A stretch of DNA of 64,000 bases from Ornithobacterium rhinotracheale (GCF_004088395.1 NZ_CP035107.1:1193001-1257000), one strand, 5' to 3'; shown: positions 54,435 through 63,917, numbered from the stretch's first letter. Notes: generated by a model from the sequence alone, not told the origin. Translations and numbers: made by a program.

Positions 54435-55697
54435 TTACTTTTTAATTAATCTTAGAAAAATAATGGACAAGATAAAAAAGATCCCCAGACATAACGCCGA
54501 ATACTGCATACTCCCCATAAGATAAAGCACTTGAGCAAATATAAAACTTCCTAAAATCAACGCTAATTTTTCTACAATGTCATAAAAACTAAAATAAATG
54601 GTATTGTCATTCGATTTAGGCAAAAGCTTAGAATAAGAGCTTCTGCAAAGCGATTGCACTCCGCCCAAAACTAAGCCTACTGCCGCCCCCATGGCATAAA
54701 ATTCTGCCGTAACATATTTATCATCTCGGTGTATTAAAAAAGCTGAAATACAAATCCCCGCCCAGATAATGAGCCCCACTTGTAATGCTGGTAAATTTCC
54801 CATTTTCTTAGATAAATAAGCAAAAAAATAGGAACCTCCAACTGCCACAAACTGGATTAAAAGTATGGCAATAATCAAATTGGTAGAATCTAAGCCCAGT
54901 TCTTGGTCGCCAAATCTACTTGCCATGTAATTAATAGTTTGAATGCCGACACTCAAAAAGAAAAATGCTAATAAATAATATTTTAATCGCTGAATTTTAA
55001 AGAGTTCCTGCCCCACTTTAAAAAGTTCGCGATGTGCATGTTTCCATATTTTAGATGTTTTATGGCTGGGCTGAGTGTAACTGTTTGGCAAATGTTTAAA
55101 AGTGTATTGTGCAAAGCCGATCCACCAGAGGGCTACGAGCAAAAATGAATAACGAGTTAAATCTTTGCTCACAAGCATAATCATAGCTAAACAGAAAATG
55201 AGCAAAATTGCTGAACCTATATAACCATAAACAAAGCCCTGAGCAGATAACTCATCTTGCCTATCTTTGTCGGCAATTTCGGGCAAATATGCGTTATAGA
55301 ATACCAAGCTCCCCCAGTAGCCCACACTCGCGGTGATACTCCCAAGAATGCCTATCCAAAGTGTTGCCTCGTTGGTGAAAAAGAACAAAGATGCACACCC
55401 CAACGAACCTAAAATCGAAAAAATCTTTAAAAATCGCTTTTTATTTCCGATTTGGTCTGAAATAGCAGAAAGTATGGGGGAAAGCAAAACCACAATCACA
55501 AATGATGCTGTAATGGAATAAGAGTACAAAATATCCTTATCAGAAAACTGAATTCCAAAGACTTTCACGCCCTCTTGCCCACTGAGTACCGCCCCGAAAT
55601 AAATCGGGAAAATCGCCGTTGTAATCACTAATGAATACACCGAATTTGCCCAGTCATAAAATGCCCATGCAAATTGCTGTTTTTTGAGTTTATCCAT
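54435..55697 (-). CDS. MFS transporter, UMF1/Atg22-like family
   Basis: 420 aa with twelve predicted membrane segments. The N-terminal KKQQFAWAFYDWANSVYSLV is the diagnostic start of UMF1-type (Atg22-like) permeases (FYDWANSAY), followed by the conserved ISDQIGNKKRFLKIFSILG loop 2-3 motif and, later, AAVGLVLGGVQSLCRSSYSK and ILGSFIFAQVLYLMGSMQYS. Substrate unknown; Atg22 in yeast is a vacuolar amino-acid effluxer. Downstream of ybaB, with a terminator between. Confidence 0.93.
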   Translation of the reverse strand: MDKLKKQQFAWAFYDWANSVYSLVITTAIFPIYFGAVLSGQEGVKVFGIQFSDKDILYSYSITASFVIVVLLSPILSAISDQIGNKKRFLKIFSILGSLGCASLFFFTNEATLWIGILGSITASVGYWGSLVFYNAYLPEIADKDRQDELSAQGFVYGYIGSAILLIFCLAMIMLVSKDLTRYSFLLVALWWIGFAQYTFKHLPNSYTQPSHKTSKIWKHAHRELFKVGQELFKIQRLKYYLLAFFFLSVGIQTINYMASRFGDQELGLDSTNLIIAILLIQFVAVGGSYFFAYLSKKMGNLPALQVGLIIWAGICISAFLIHRDDKYVTAEFYAMGAAVGLVLGGVQSLCRSSYSKLLPKSNDNTIYFSFYDIVEKLALILGSFIFAQVLYLMGSMQYSALCLGIFFILSIIFLRLIKK

Positions 55698-55717
55698 AAA
55701 ATTTTAGTTCAAAACAG

Positions 55718-55762
55718 AAAAGCTACCCGCACACACATCGCTGTTGGTGGATAGCTTTTTTG
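55718..55762 (-). terminator. Terminator after ybaB
   Basis: 11-bp stem with one mismatch (AAAAGCTACCC with GGATAGCTTTT, 55718-55728 and 55749-55759). It lies between ybaB and the MFS gene; A- and T-rich flanks permit either direction. Confidence 0.7.
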
Positions 55763-55789
55763 GTCTTAATTTTTTGTAATCATAAACCC

Positions 55790-56101
55790 TTAAAACGGCA
55801 TTCCAGGAATCTGTGGCATTCCTTGTCTTGCCACGCGTTCCAGTTCTTCATCATATTGATTTTGAGCTTTTTCAAGTGCTTTATTTAAAGTAAGGATTAA
55901 ATAATCTACTAGTTGCTCTTTGTCTTCCAAAAGCTCGTCATCTATCTTGATTTCTTTTACTCTTCCCGCTTTTGAAACTTTTACTTCTAGCAAATTATCA
56001 GATGACTTTTCATCTAAAAATTCGTTTTTCATAGCTTCTTTAGCGTTTTGAATTTTTTGTTGAGATTCTTGTAATTGCCCCAACATTTTCATCATGTCCA
56101 T
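55790..56101 (-). CDS. ybaB: YbaB/EbfC nucleoid-associated protein
   Basis: 103 aa. Small DNA-binding protein that often acts with DNA repair genes. MKMLGQLQESQQKIQNAKEA is the N-terminal helix, VKVSKAGRVKEIKIDDELLE the beta region, and the C-terminal helix ends with ARQGMPQIPGMPF, matching the Gly/Met/Pro-rich tail of the family. Not adjacent to dnaX or recR here. Has its own promoter and terminator. Confidence 0.94.
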   Translation of the reverse strand: MDMMKMLGQLQESQQKIQNAKEAMKNEFLDEKSSDNLLEVKVSKAGRVKEIKIDDELLEDKEQLVDYLILTLNKALEKAQNQYDEELERVARQGMPQIPGMPF

Positions 56102-56130
56102 AGTTTCAGTTTTTGGTATTAAACTCGCCT

Positions 56131-56138
56131 CAAAAATA
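56131..56138 (-). promoter_or_regulatory. -7 promoter box for ybaB
   Basis: Reads TATTTTTG on the minus strand (TAnnTTTG), 29 bases before the ATG. The -33 is unclear. Confidence 0.45.
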
Positions 56139-56312
56139 CAAAAAAATTGTAATTATACTTATTTTTTTGAGTTTAGTCAAGAATTTATTGCTATGTTTCT
56201 TTATTGCTGTAGTAATGTAAGCATTTTTTGTGTTTATCTTTTAAAATTAAATTGGACTGCAAAACTAAGGTTTTATTTTTTCATTCAAAAAAACTAGTTT
56301 TCTCTTTTATTG

Positions 56313-56320
56313 TATATTTG
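56313..56320 (+). promoter_or_regulatory. -7 promoter box for the 174-aa lipoprotein gene
   Basis: TATATTTG matches TAnnTTTG, 20 bases before the ATG at 56341. Confidence 0.5.
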
Positions 56321-56340
56321 TGCTTTACTAAATACTGAAT

Positions 56341-56865
56341 ATGAAATTGTTAAAATATATCGGGCTAGTTACAATTTTAGCGGCATGTAAAGGCCGTATA
56401 GAGCAAGAAATTATAGTTGCTAGCCCTGTTGATATTTCCGACAACGAAATCACAAATTATGTGGAATATTGCAACAATCGGTTTGATATTTGCATGAATT
56501 ATCCTAGTAACTTTAATCCAGAGCCAGAGCCTACCAACGGCGATGGGCGCGTATTTAGCAATAAACCAGATGGTGCTGAAATTAGAATTTTTGGCACTAC
56601 TTTTTCTCCAAGAAGTCAGCTGGAAGAAATTATGCAATCCATGAAAAAAGAACTGGAAATCTATAATTTAAAACAAGATAAGAATCGTATAGAAGTCTTT
56701 GGTTTTAATAAAGAGAATAATAATCTTTATCACGAAATTTTAATCATAAAAAAACAAGCTAAAAGCAAAAATGATGAGCTTTGTAGCCTGTCTTTTACTT
56801 ATCCTCATGCCAAGCGCAAGAAGTTTAAATCTTATTGGAGAATTATCTCAAACTCTTTTAAGTAA
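56341..56865 (+). CDS. Putative lipoprotein, unknown function
   Basis: 174 aa. Short N-terminal signal ([17 protein letters not shown]) with a lipobox, lipidated Cys at about residue 15. The mature part has a Cys-containing stretch ([20 protein letters not shown]) and a mixed alpha/beta pattern resembling small secreted stress-type proteins, but no family is recognised. Convergent with obg; the last 8 bases overlap the obg 3' end. Confidence 0.65.
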   Translation: MKLLKYIGLVTILAACKGRIEQEIIVASPVDISDNEITNYVEYCNNRFDICMNYPSNFNPEPEPTNGDGRVFSNKPDGAEIRIFGTTFSPRSQLEEIMQSMKKELEIYNLKQDKNRIEVFGFNKENNNLYHEILIIKKQAKSKNDELCSLSFTYPHAKRKKFKSYWRIISNSFK

Positions 56866-57853
56866 ACTTTTCGTTGAGTTTTTTCCAAAGTAAATCTTTG
56901 AGCTCCTGAAGTCCCGTTTGTGCCACCGAGGAAACGAATACATGTGGCACATCTTTTGGCAATTTTTTAGCAATTTCTGCCTTTAATTCATCATCGAGCA
57001 TATCCGATTTTGAAATGGCTATCACAAAATCCTTATCGAGCAATTCTTTGTTATAATTCTCGAGCTCGTGTTTCAAGATTTCATATTCTCTGGCATAATC
57101 TTTAGCATCTGCTGGAATCAAAAACAATAAAAGTGCATTTCGCTCAATATGCCGTAAAAATCTATGCCCTAGCCCTTTACCCTCTGAGGCTCCTTCTATA
57201 ATCCCTGGTATATCGGCCATTACAAAGGAGTCGTGGTTGCGGTATTCCACAATTCCTAAATTAGGCGTGAGGGTGGTAAATTCATAATCTCCAATTTTGG
57301 GTTTTGCCGCAGTGAGTACCGAAAGCAGGGTGGATTTTCCAGCATTTGGGAACCCTACCAAGCCCACATCTGCCAGTACTTTTAGCTCAAAAGTAGCTTG
57401 CATTTCCTTGCCTGGCTCGCCTGGCTGGGCATAGCGTGGGGTTTGGTTCACGGAGGTTCTAAAATGCCAATTCCCTAGCCCTCCGCGGCCGCCGTGTAGC
57501 AGAATTTCCTTTTGTCCATCTTTGGTAATTTCAAAAAGCTGATTGCCTTTCTCATCTTTCACCACAGTACCGAGAGGCACCTCGATGTACACATCTTCGC
57601 CATCGGCACCCGTGCTTCGTTGCTTGCCACCATTTCCTCCGTTTTCAGCTTTCAGGTGGCGCGTATATCTCAGGTGAAAAAGTGTCCATCGGTGGCTATT
57701 GCCCACGACAATAATGTTTCCGCCTCGTCCACCATCTCCCCCATCGGGACCACCTTTTGGCACATATTTTTCTTTGCGCAAATGCGCCGAACCAGCACCT
57801 CCTTTTCCACTGGCTACATTAATCCTTACATGATCTATAAAATTATCTTGCAT
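56858..57853 (-). CDS. obg: Obg/CgtA GTPase
   Basis: 331 aa. GTPase for 50S ribosome maturation and stress control. The glycine-rich Obg domain is seen as [20 protein letters not shown] and [19 protein letters not shown] with [16 protein letters not shown]. The G domain has G1 [19 protein letters not shown]3 [18 protein letters not shown] and G4 ISKSDML. No C-terminal OCT extension, as usual in short Obg proteins. Downstream of DUF721 and recF in one run, with a 22-base gap. Confidence 0.97.
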   Translation of the reverse strand: MQDNFIDHVRINVASGKGGAGSAHLRKEKYVPKGGPDGGDGGRGGNIIVVGNSHRWTLFHLRYTRHLKAENGGNGGKQRSTGADGEDVYIEVPLGTVVKDEKGNQLFEITKDGQKEILLHGGRGGLGNWHFRTSVNQTPRYAQPGEPGKEMQATFELKVLADVGLVGFPNAGKSTLLSVLTAAKPKIGDYEFTTLTPNLGIVEYRNHDSFVMADIPGIIEGASEGKGLGHRFLRHIERNALLLFLIPADAKDYAREYEILKHELENYNKELLDKDFVIAISKSDMLDDELKAEIAKKLPKDVPHVFVSSVAQTGLQELKDLLWKKLNEKFT

Positions 57854-57875
57854 TATTTTATTTTTTTAATTTTTA

Positions 57876-58169
57876 TTAAAGAAAGTAGACATCTTTTAAA
57901 TACTCTTCGCCTAAACTTTCATTGATGTGTGCTATAATTTTGGCTTTGCCATAGCTGAATTCTGATTTAAACGCAGGCGATGTCAATCGTACAAACAAAA
58001 CTTGATTTTTGACAAAAATCGTTTCGGTCATATTTTTCACAAAATCGCCCATTTGCGCGTGCCACGCATCGATGACTTGGCTCTCCTTCACTTGATTGCG
58101 GTAGCCATATTTATCTACAAAGTTGGAAAGTCCCTCTGCCAAACTCACTAAATTCTGTTTTCTCTTCAT
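57876..58169 (-). CDS. DUF721 (DciA-like) protein
   Basis: 97 aa. SLAEGLSNFVDKYGYRNQVK and VIDAWHAQMGDFVKNMTETI match the DUF721 pattern (W-x-x-x-V/M-G), with the second half giving NQVLFVRLTSPAFKSEFSYG. DUF721 includes the DnaB-helicase loader DciA and often lies next to recF. Here it is 10 bases after recF, which supports a replication-related role. Confidence 0.88.
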   Translation of the reverse strand: MKRKQNLVSLAEGLSNFVDKYGYRNQVKESQVIDAWHAQMGDFVKNMTETIFVKNQVLFVRLTSPAFKSEFSYGKAKIIAHINESLGEEYLKDVYFL

Positions 58170-58179
58170 AGAAATTTAA

Positions 58180-59256
58180 TTATAATTTAAACACCTTGTG
58201 GTCATCATTGATTTTAGCAATGATTGATTGGGTGCGCTCGGGGTGCGTATCGGAAATGAAAATTTGTCCGAAATGTTCCTCGTTTACCAATTTAATCAAC
58301 TGCTCCACACGCGACTCGTCTAATTTATCAAAAATATCGTCTAAAAGCAATATCGGTGTCACATTTTTTTGTTCTTTAATGATTTCTAATTCGGCTAATT
58401 TCAATGCAATTAAAAAAGATTTTTGCTGCCCTTGCGAACCGAATTTTTTGATTAAATGCCCTCGAATATTAAATTTCAAATCATCTTTGTGCACGCCCTG
58501 CGTGGTGTACTGCACCAATTTGTCTTTAATTAAAGATTCCTCCAAATAAGTTTCAGGATTCACTTCCAAATCAGATTGATACACGATTTCCACCTCCTCT
58601 TTTTCTTGCGAAATAAAGGCGTAATATTTCTGAAACTTAGGTTGAAATGATGCTAAAAAGTCTTTTCTTTTTTCAAAAATATCTTTGCCCAATTTTAAAA
58701 TTTCTTCGTCAAAAATCGAAAGTTGCAAAGCATCAAAACTGCGATTGGCGGCAAAATATTTAAGCAAGGCATTGCGCTGAGAAAGCACCTTGTTGTATCT
58801 CAATAAATTAGCAAAATACACCGAATCTGATTGCGAAATGATGCGATCAATAAACTTTCGACGCACATCGCTACCCTCGGTAATCAAATCGCGATCGTAG
58901 GGCGAAATAATCACCACGGGGAACTCCCCCACATGGTCGGCAATGCGCTCGTAGGTTTTCTGGTTGCGTTTGGCATTTTTCTTTTCGCCTTTTTTCACGC
59001 CACACTGCACCCATTCCTCTTTTTGATTTTTGAAAAACCAACCTTCCACAAAAAAGAAATCTTGCGAAATCCTAATATTTTGGGCATCGCTGGCATTGAA
59101 ATAACTTTTAAAAAGGCTCAAATAATACACTGCATCGAGCAAATTGGTTTTGCCCATGCCATTGTTCCCCACAAAGGCATTAATCTTTGGGGAAAACTCC
59201 AATTCTTTCTCCTCGAAATTCTTGAAATTGATTAAGTGAATCTTTTTTAAATACAT
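58180..59256 (-). CDS. recF: RecF recombination/replication ATPase
   Basis: 358 aa. SMC-like ATPase that helps load RecA at gaps. IHLINFKNFEEKELEFSPKI opens the protein, Walker A is AFVGNNGMGKTNLLDAVYYL, the signature region is KKFGSQGQQKSFLIALKLAE and Walker B/D-loop is TPILLLDDIFDKLDESRVEQ. Length is normal. First gene of the recF-DUF721-obg run. An IS982-family element lies 72 bases upstream but leaves the promoter intact. Confidence 0.96.
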   Translation of the reverse strand: MYLKKIHLINFKNFEEKELEFSPKINAFVGNNGMGKTNLLDAVYYLSLFKSYFNASDAQNIRISQDFFFVEGWFFKNQKEEWVQCGVKKGEKKNAKRNQKTYERIADHVGEFPVVIISPYDRDLITEGSDVRRKFIDRIISQSDSVYFANLLRYNKVLSQRNALLKYFAANRSFDALQLSIFDEEILKLGKDIFEKRKDFLASFQPKFQKYYAFISQEKEEVEIVYQSDLEVNPETYLEESLIKDKLVQYTTQGVHKDDLKFNIRGHLIKKFGSQGQQKSFLIALKLAELEIIKEQKNVTPILLLDDIFDKLDESRVEQLIKLVNEEHFGQIFISDTHPERTQSIIAKINDDHKVFKL

Positions 59257-59271
59257 TTTTACAAAGGTAAT

Positions 59272-59303
59272 GTATTTCTTTTATTCACTCTAATTTTAGT
59301 CAA
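59272..59303 (-). promoter_or_regulatory. Promoter of recF-DUF721-obg
   Basis: On the minus strand: TTG at 59301-59303, 21-base spacer, -7 TACCTTTG at 59272-59279, 15 bases before the recF ATG. The IS left end starts only 25 bases beyond the -33. Confidence 0.65.
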
Positions 59304-59328
59304 AAATCGTTTTTTAGGTGTTTTTTTA

Positions 59329-60305
59329 ACCCGTAGTGCATTATAAAAAAAGGTTGCCCATGAGCCTAAAGAAAAGTAAATTGCATTGGTTACCAATCAA
59401 ATACAATTATGAGCAACCTAGAGGCAAGTTACAATTTTATTTTGAATAAACTAATAGAAATTTCAGGAACTGAAAATTTCTATTTTAAACCAGTGAAACC
59501 AAAATTATCTGATATAGAGTTGATAAGCTTAATTATTTTAGCAGAATTTAAATCTATCGACTCTGAGTACCAGCTTTTTAGAGAGATAAAAGGTTGGGCT
59601 ATTGAATCTAAAATTGAAAGGAGTGTTTACAACAGAAGAAAACGAAAACTCTTCCCTTTTCTTGAAGAAATTAGGTGCAAAATGGTGAAAAAGTTCAATG
59701 ATTTTGAAAACTATTTCTTGGTGGACAGCATGCCTTTAGAAGTGTGTAAATTATCCCGCTCTTCCAGAAGCAAAATCTGTAAAGAAAATAGCTTTTCAAT
59801 GCCAAATAAAGGTTTTTGTGCTTCTCAAAATCTACACTTTTATGGTTACAAGCTACATGCGATCTGTTCTATTGCTGGTGTGTTCCAAAGTTTTGACTTA
59901 TCTCCCGCCTCCGTTCACGACATTCATTATTTGAAAGACATAAAACTTCAAATTTCTGATTGCGTGTTACTTGGAGACAGGGGCTATCTTTCTCAAACGG
60001 TTCAGCTTGACTTGTTCAATGAGGTGAAAATCCAGTTAGAAACCCCTAAAAGAAAAAATCAAAAAGATTACAAACCTCAGTTCTATCCATTCAGAAAGTA
60101 TAGAAAACGTATAGAAACTTTATTCTCGCAGTTGTGTGACCAATTTATGATACGGCGTAATTATGCCAAATCTTTTGAAGGATTCAAAACAAGAATATTG
60201 GCAAAAATTACCTCCTTGACTACTATTCAATATCTCAATAAATTTGTCTTTCATTGTAACATTAACAATTTAAAAATTAACCTCATTCGATAATGCACTA
60301 CGGGT
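59329..60305 (+). mobile_element. Complete IS982-family insertion sequence, 977 bp, with 8-bp target duplication
   Basis: Ends form a perfect inverted repeat beginning ACCCGTAGTGCATTAT (59329-59344 and 60290-60305). The flanks carry the identical 8-mer TTTTTTTA (59321-59328 and 60306-60313), a clean target duplication that marks a fairly recent insertion. One intact transposase gene lies inside. The end sequences and transposase differ from those of the element at 16421. Inserted between recF and the YfcE-like gene, with no gene broken. Confidence 0.94.
59409..60293 (+). CDS. IS982-family DDE transposase (second type)
   Basis: 294 aa, full length. Catalytic acids are D106 in YFLVDSMPLEVCKLS, D190 in VLLGDRGYLSQTV and E236 in YRKRIETLFSQLCDQF, in the usual IS982 spacing. 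Only the motif positions are shared with the transposase at 16522, so this is a separate lineage. The coding region ends 12 bases before the right end of the element. Probably functional given intact ends and target duplication. Confidence 0.94.
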   Translation: MSNLEASYNFILNKLIEISGTENFYFKPVKPKLSDIELISLIILAEFKSIDSEYQLFREIKGWAIESKIERSVYNRRKRKLFPFLEEIRCKMVKKFNDFENYFLVDSMPLEVCKLSRSSRSKICKENSFSMPNKGFCASQNLHFYGYKLHAICSIAGVFQSFDLSPASVHDIHYLKDIKLQISDCVLLGDRGYLSQTVQLDLFNEVKIQLETPKRKNQKDYKPQFYPFRKYRKRIETLFSQLCDQFMIRRNYAKSFEGFKTRILAKITSLTTIQYLNKFVFHCNINNLKINLIR

Positions 60306-60381
60306 TTTTTTTAGATTTTTTTCAACGATTTTTTGTCAACTCTTTTTGCCAGTTTCGGAATGACATAAAAAACCTTCAAAA

Positions 60382-60885
60382 TCATATTTTCCCGCGTTTT
60401 CCGAGTTCAATGACTTCTAGTCCGCCAATGTTGCCATTGTCTATCGTGAAACGCAACATCGTGCGAATTTCATGAAATCCGTAAATGCCCGCTGCACCAG
60501 GGTTCATGTGGATTAAATTTCGCTTGCTATCAGGCATTACTTTTAAAATATGAGAATGCCCCGAAATAAAGATTTTAGGCTTATGCTCGTTGATTAATTT
60601 TAGAGAACGCGAATTATATTTGGGCGGATAGCCCCCGATATGCGTCATAAAAACCTTCACGCCTTCCACTTCAAAAAACAGATTTTCAGGAAATTGTGCA
60701 CGCATTTGGGCATCATCTATATTTCCATACACGGCTCTAAATGTTTTTTCTTTAGTCAAAGCCTCTACAACTTTCTGATTCCCAATATCTCCTGCGTGCC
60801 AAATTTCGTCTACATCTTGGGCATAGTGCAAAATTCTGTCGTCTATATGACCATGCGTATCCGATAATAATAAAACTTTTTTCAA
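60382..60885 (-). CDS. YfcE-like metallophosphoesterase
   Basis: 167 aa. Calcineurin-like phosphodiesterase: metal-binding motifs KVLLLSDTHGH (D-x-H), EIWHAGDIGN (GDxxx), VYGNID (GNxD), MTHIGGYPP (the H of the fourth motif) and ISGHSHILKVM (GHSH). The short length matches YfcE/MJ0936 phosphodiesterases that cut cyclic or diester substrates. Divergent from truA with 41 bases between starts. Downstream lies the IS982 element. Confidence 0.93.
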   Translation of the reverse strand: MKKVLLLSDTHGHIDDRILHYAQDVDEIWHAGDIGNQKVVEALTKEKTFRAVYGNIDDAQMRAQFPENLFFEVEGVKVFMTHIGGYPPKYNSRSLKLINEHKPKIFISGHSHILKVMPDSKRNLIHMNPGAAGIYGFHEIRTMLRFTIDNGNIGGLEVIELGKRGKI

Positions 60886-60895
60886 TTCGTTGTTG

Positions 60896-60903
60896 TATTT
60901 TTG
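60896..60903 (+). promoter_or_regulatory. -7 promoter box for truA
   Basis: TATTTTTG matches TAnnTTTG, 23 bases before the truA start. No clear -33. Confidence 0.45.
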
Positions 60904-60926
60904 TGGTCTAAAGTTAAAAAATAGTT

Positions 60927-61670
60927 TTGAGATATTTCATTGAATTTTCATACAAAGGAACAAATTATCACGGTTGGCAGATTCAGCCCAATGCAGTAAC
61001 GGTGCAAGAAGTGCTCGAAAACCGACTTTCTACGCTTTTGAAAACGCCTATCCAAGTTACGGGCGCAGGCAGAACCGATGCGGGAGTGCACGCCAAACAG
61101 ATGTTTGCTCACGCCGATTTGGATTGCCGAGAACCCGAGGATTTAAAAAATAGATTAAACCGATTTTTGCCCGACGACATTGCTGTGCACCAAATTATTC
61201 CCGTGAAAGAAGATGCCCACGCAAGGTTTGATGCACTATCCCGAACCTACGAATATTATATTTTTACCAAAAAAAATGTTTTTGAGACCGAAAACGCTTG
61301 GATCATACACCACTCGCTAGACATCGATGCCATGAACGAAGCCGCTAAACAGCTTTTTTTGTACGAAGATTTCACGAGTTTTGCCCGATTGCACGCCGAT
61401 ACCAAAACCAATATTTGCAAGATTTATTCAGCGATTTGGGAACAAAATGGCGATGAATTGAAATTTACGATTTGTGCCGATAGATTCTTGCGAAACATGG
61501 TACGCGCCATTGTAGGCACCATGGTAGAAGTGGGAAAAGGAAAGATAAATATCACAGAATTTAAACAGATAATTGAAAAAAAAGGGCGTAATTTTGCATC
61601 CGCATCGGCACCGGCACAAGGTCTGTTTTTAACACATGTTGCCTACCCGTCTGATTTATTTTATGTATGA
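60927..61670 (+). CDS. truA: tRNA pseudouridine(38-40) synthase
   Basis: 247 aa. Makes pseudouridine at positions 38-40 of tRNA anticodon arms. The catalytic Asp is D51 in TGAGRTDAGVHAKQMF. Other motifs: RYFIEFSYKGTNYHGWQIQP at the start, DALSRTYEYYIF, and RFLRNMVRAIVGTMVEVGKG in the C-terminal domain. The start is a TTG at 60927, chosen because MRYFIEFSYKGTxYHGW is the family's opening and no ATG lies in frame. The stop overlaps the ABC gene start by 4 bases (ATGA). Confidence 0.96.
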   Translation: MRYFIEFSYKGTNYHGWQIQPNAVTVQEVLENRLSTLLKTPIQVTGAGRTDAGVHAKQMFAHADLDCREPEDLKNRLNRFLPDDIAVHQIIPVKEDAHARFDALSRTYEYYIFTKKNVFETENAWIIHHSLDIDAMNEAAKQLFLYEDFTSFARLHADTKTNICKIYSAIWEQNGDELKFTICADRFLRNMVRAIVGTMVEVGKGKINITEFKQIIEKKGRNFASASAPAQGLFLTHVAYPSDLFYV

Positions 61671-63424
61671 GTAGTAGAGCCAAAAGATTTAATTTAAACG
61701 AACTAAAACGATTACTTAATTTAGGAACCGAAGACAAAAGAAGATTTTATTCCGTTATCATCATTGCCATTCTTTTATCGGTGGTATCGTCTGCACGCCC
61801 GTTGCTTACGGGAGACGCTATCGACGCCTATATTTTGCATAAAAATGTAGCCGATTTATTGAAAATCTGTGTGATTTTGGGTGTCATCATCACCATGGAA
61901 ATCGCTTTGCAATATTATTTTATTTTAATGTCCAATATTATTGCACAAACGGTGATTGAAAAACTTAGAATTCAATTATTTAACAAAATCATTCAGTATA
62001 AATTAAGTTTCTTTGACAAAACACCAAACGGGACATTGGTTACTCGTTCGGTGTCTGATATCGAAACCATTTCGCAAGTCTTTACCGATGGGATTTTGGT
62101 GGTCTTGGGCGATGTTTTGCGCATTGTGTGCATTATGGCAGTAATGTTTTACACCAACTGGAAATTAGCCTTGGTTGTTATTGTGATTCTTCCGCTTATG
62201 ACAGTGGTTACCAGTTTATTCCAAAAATCAATTAAACGAACATTTTCTGAAGAAAGAACGCAAACTGCGATTTTCAATAGCTTTGTACAAGAACGCCTTT
62301 CGGGGATGAAAATCATTCAACTTTTTAATCGAGAAGATGCTGAGTTTAAGAAATTTAAAGGCATTAATAAAAAGTTGAGAGATGCGTACTTAGCCACTGT
62401 TTTTTATTTCTCATTGCTCTTTCCTGTGGTGGAATTAGTCTCATCTGTCGCACTTGGTTTGGTCATCATTTTAGGGGGCTGGAGTGCTTTTTATTTTAAA
62501 GATGTTTCGCCTGGGGAGGTCATTGCTTTTATCATGTTTATCCCGATGTTGGTGCGTCCAATTCGTCAAATGGCAGAGCGTTTCAACAACCTACAACGCG
62601 GACTTGTGAGTGCCGAGCGAGTGTTTAAAATGATGGATTTAAACGAAACTCTGCCAAACAAAGGAAAGATTGAAAAAAGTAACATTCAAGGGAATATTTT
62701 ATTTAAAGATGTGGTGTTTGAATACATTCCAGACGAAGAAATTTTAAAAGGTATTTCGTTTGAAGCCAAAGCGGGAGAATGCATTGCTATTGTGGGGGCG
62801 ACAGGTGCAGGAAAATCCACAATCATCAATCTTTTAAGCCGTTTTTACGATATCAAATCAGGTAGCATTTGCATTGATGGTGTGGACATTAGGGATTATA
62901 GTTTGCAAAATCTGCGTAGCCATATCGCAGTGGTGTTGCAAGATGTATTTTTGTTCAACGATACAATTTTAAACAATATCCGTCTTGGCGACAACAACAT
63001 TAGCGAAAACGACATCGTTCAAGCTGCTAAAGAAATTGATATTCATACATTTATCGAAACACTACCTGGTGGCTATCATTATAAAGTTTGTGAGCGTGGT
63101 TCTACCCTTTCGGTGGGGCAACGCCAATTGATTTCATTTTTGCGTGCCTATGTGCACAAGCCAGAGATTTTGGTTCTGGACGAAGCTACTTCATCTATCG
63201 ATACCGCTTCGGAAAATTTAATCCAAGAAGCAACCGAAAAAATCACTAAAAACCGAACTTCCATCATTATTGCACACCGCTTGGCTACGATTCAAAATGC
63301 CGATAAAATCATCGTGATGGAACAGGGAAAAATTGTAGAAATGGGTAAACATCAAGAATTATTGAACCAAAATGGCTATTATGCACATTTATACAAAGTT
63401 CAATTCCGTGATGCACAAGCCTAA
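61667..63424 (+). CDS. ABC exporter, MsbA-like (fused membrane and ATPase domains)
   Basis: 585 aa. Six membrane segments (about residues 25-320) are followed by the nucleotide-binding domain. Walker A is IVGATGAGKSTIINLLSRFY, the signature motif STLSVGQRQLISFLRAYV, and Walker B is EILVLDEATSSIDTASENL with IIAHRLATIQNADKII. A homodimeric half-transporter for lipids, peptides or drugs. ATGA overlap with truA indicates co-transcription. Substrate cannot be specified. Confidence 0.93.
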   Translation: MSSRAKRFNLNELKRLLNLGTEDKRRFYSVIIIAILLSVVSSARPLLTGDAIDAYILHKNVADLLKICVILGVIITMEIALQYYFILMSNIIAQTVIEKLRIQLFNKIIQYKLSFFDKTPNGTLVTRSVSDIETISQVFTDGILVVLGDVLRIVCIMAVMFYTNWKLALVVIVILPLMTVVTSLFQKSIKRTFSEERTQTAIFNSFVQERLSGMKIIQLFNREDAEFKKFKGINKKLRDAYLATVFYFSLLFPVVELVSSVALGLVIILGGWSAFYFKDVSPGEVIAFIMFIPMLVRPIRQMAERFNNLQRGLVSAERVFKMMDLNETLPNKGKIEKSNIQGNILFKDVVFEYIPDEEILKGISFEAKAGECIAIVGATGAGKSTIINLLSRFYDIKSGSICIDGVDIRDYSLQNLRSHIAVVLQDVFLFNDTILNNIRLGDNNISENDIVQAAKEIDIHTFIETLPGGYHYKVCERGSTLSVGQRQLISFLRAYVHKPEILVLDEATSSIDTASENLIQEATEKITKNRTSIIIAHRLATIQNADKIIVMEQGKIVEMGKHQELLNQNGYYAHLYKVQFRDAQA

Positions 63425-63448
63425 TTTTTTAAGAGATTAAAATTTTTG

Positions 63449-63456
63449 TACCTTTG
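63449..63456 (+). promoter_or_regulatory. -7 promoter box for the small lipoprotein gene
   Basis: TACCTTTG matches TAnnTTTG, 27 bases before the ATG at 63484. Confidence 0.5.
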
Positions 63457-63483
63457 CCGTACATTTTTTAAATACGATTTGAT

Positions 63484-63885
63484 ATGAAAAAAGTATTATT
63501 ACTTGCAGGAGTTGCTTCATTTGTAGCTTTCGCTTCATGTAAAAAAGAAACTCAAAAAGAAGAAGTTGTTTCTACTGAAAATGTTGCAACAGAAGATGTT
63601 ACCACAGATGCGCCAGAAGAAGGTGCGACTGCAGATTTGGCAAATTCTTCAATCCCTGCGGCTCCACAATTACAAGACGAAACTTTGCAAAGCTGGGTAA
63701 ACGATTTACACGCTGCTGCTGAAAAAGCTAAAAACGCATCGGTTGCAGGAAATGTAGATGAATTGAACCAAGCTACTGCTGAGATTACTTCGCTTGTTGA
63801 AACTTTGAAAACACAAGAAAACAAAGCTGAATACAACCAAGCACAAGAATATTATAAAACTGTGCAAGAAGAATTAAATAAATAA
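63484..63885 (+). CDS. Small acidic lipoprotein, unknown function
   Basis: 133 aa. Signal peptide with lipobox (GVASFVAFASCKKE, lipidated Cys at residue 19). The mature part opens with a Glu/Thr-rich low-complexity linker (about 25-55), then a predicted helical region (LQSWVNDLHAAAEKAKNASV to the end, with coiled-coil-like heptads). No domain is named. Codon use is that of a well-expressed gene (repeated GAA, GCT, ACT). Own promoter and strong terminator. Confidence 0.75.
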   Translation: MKKVLLLAGVASFVAFASCKKETQKEEVVSTENVATEDVTTDAPEEGATADLANSSIPAAPQLQDETLQSWVNDLHAAAEKAKNASVAGNVDELNQATAEITSLVETLKTQENKAEYNQAQEYYKTVQEELNK

Positions 63886-63917
63886 TTTTTATATAATTAA
63901 TTTTTGTGATGTTTATT

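Noticed and set aside
60293-60475. 60-aa plus-strand frame at the IS right end
   Set aside because: It spans the inverted repeat and target duplication and then overlaps the YfcE-like gene; no support as a gene.
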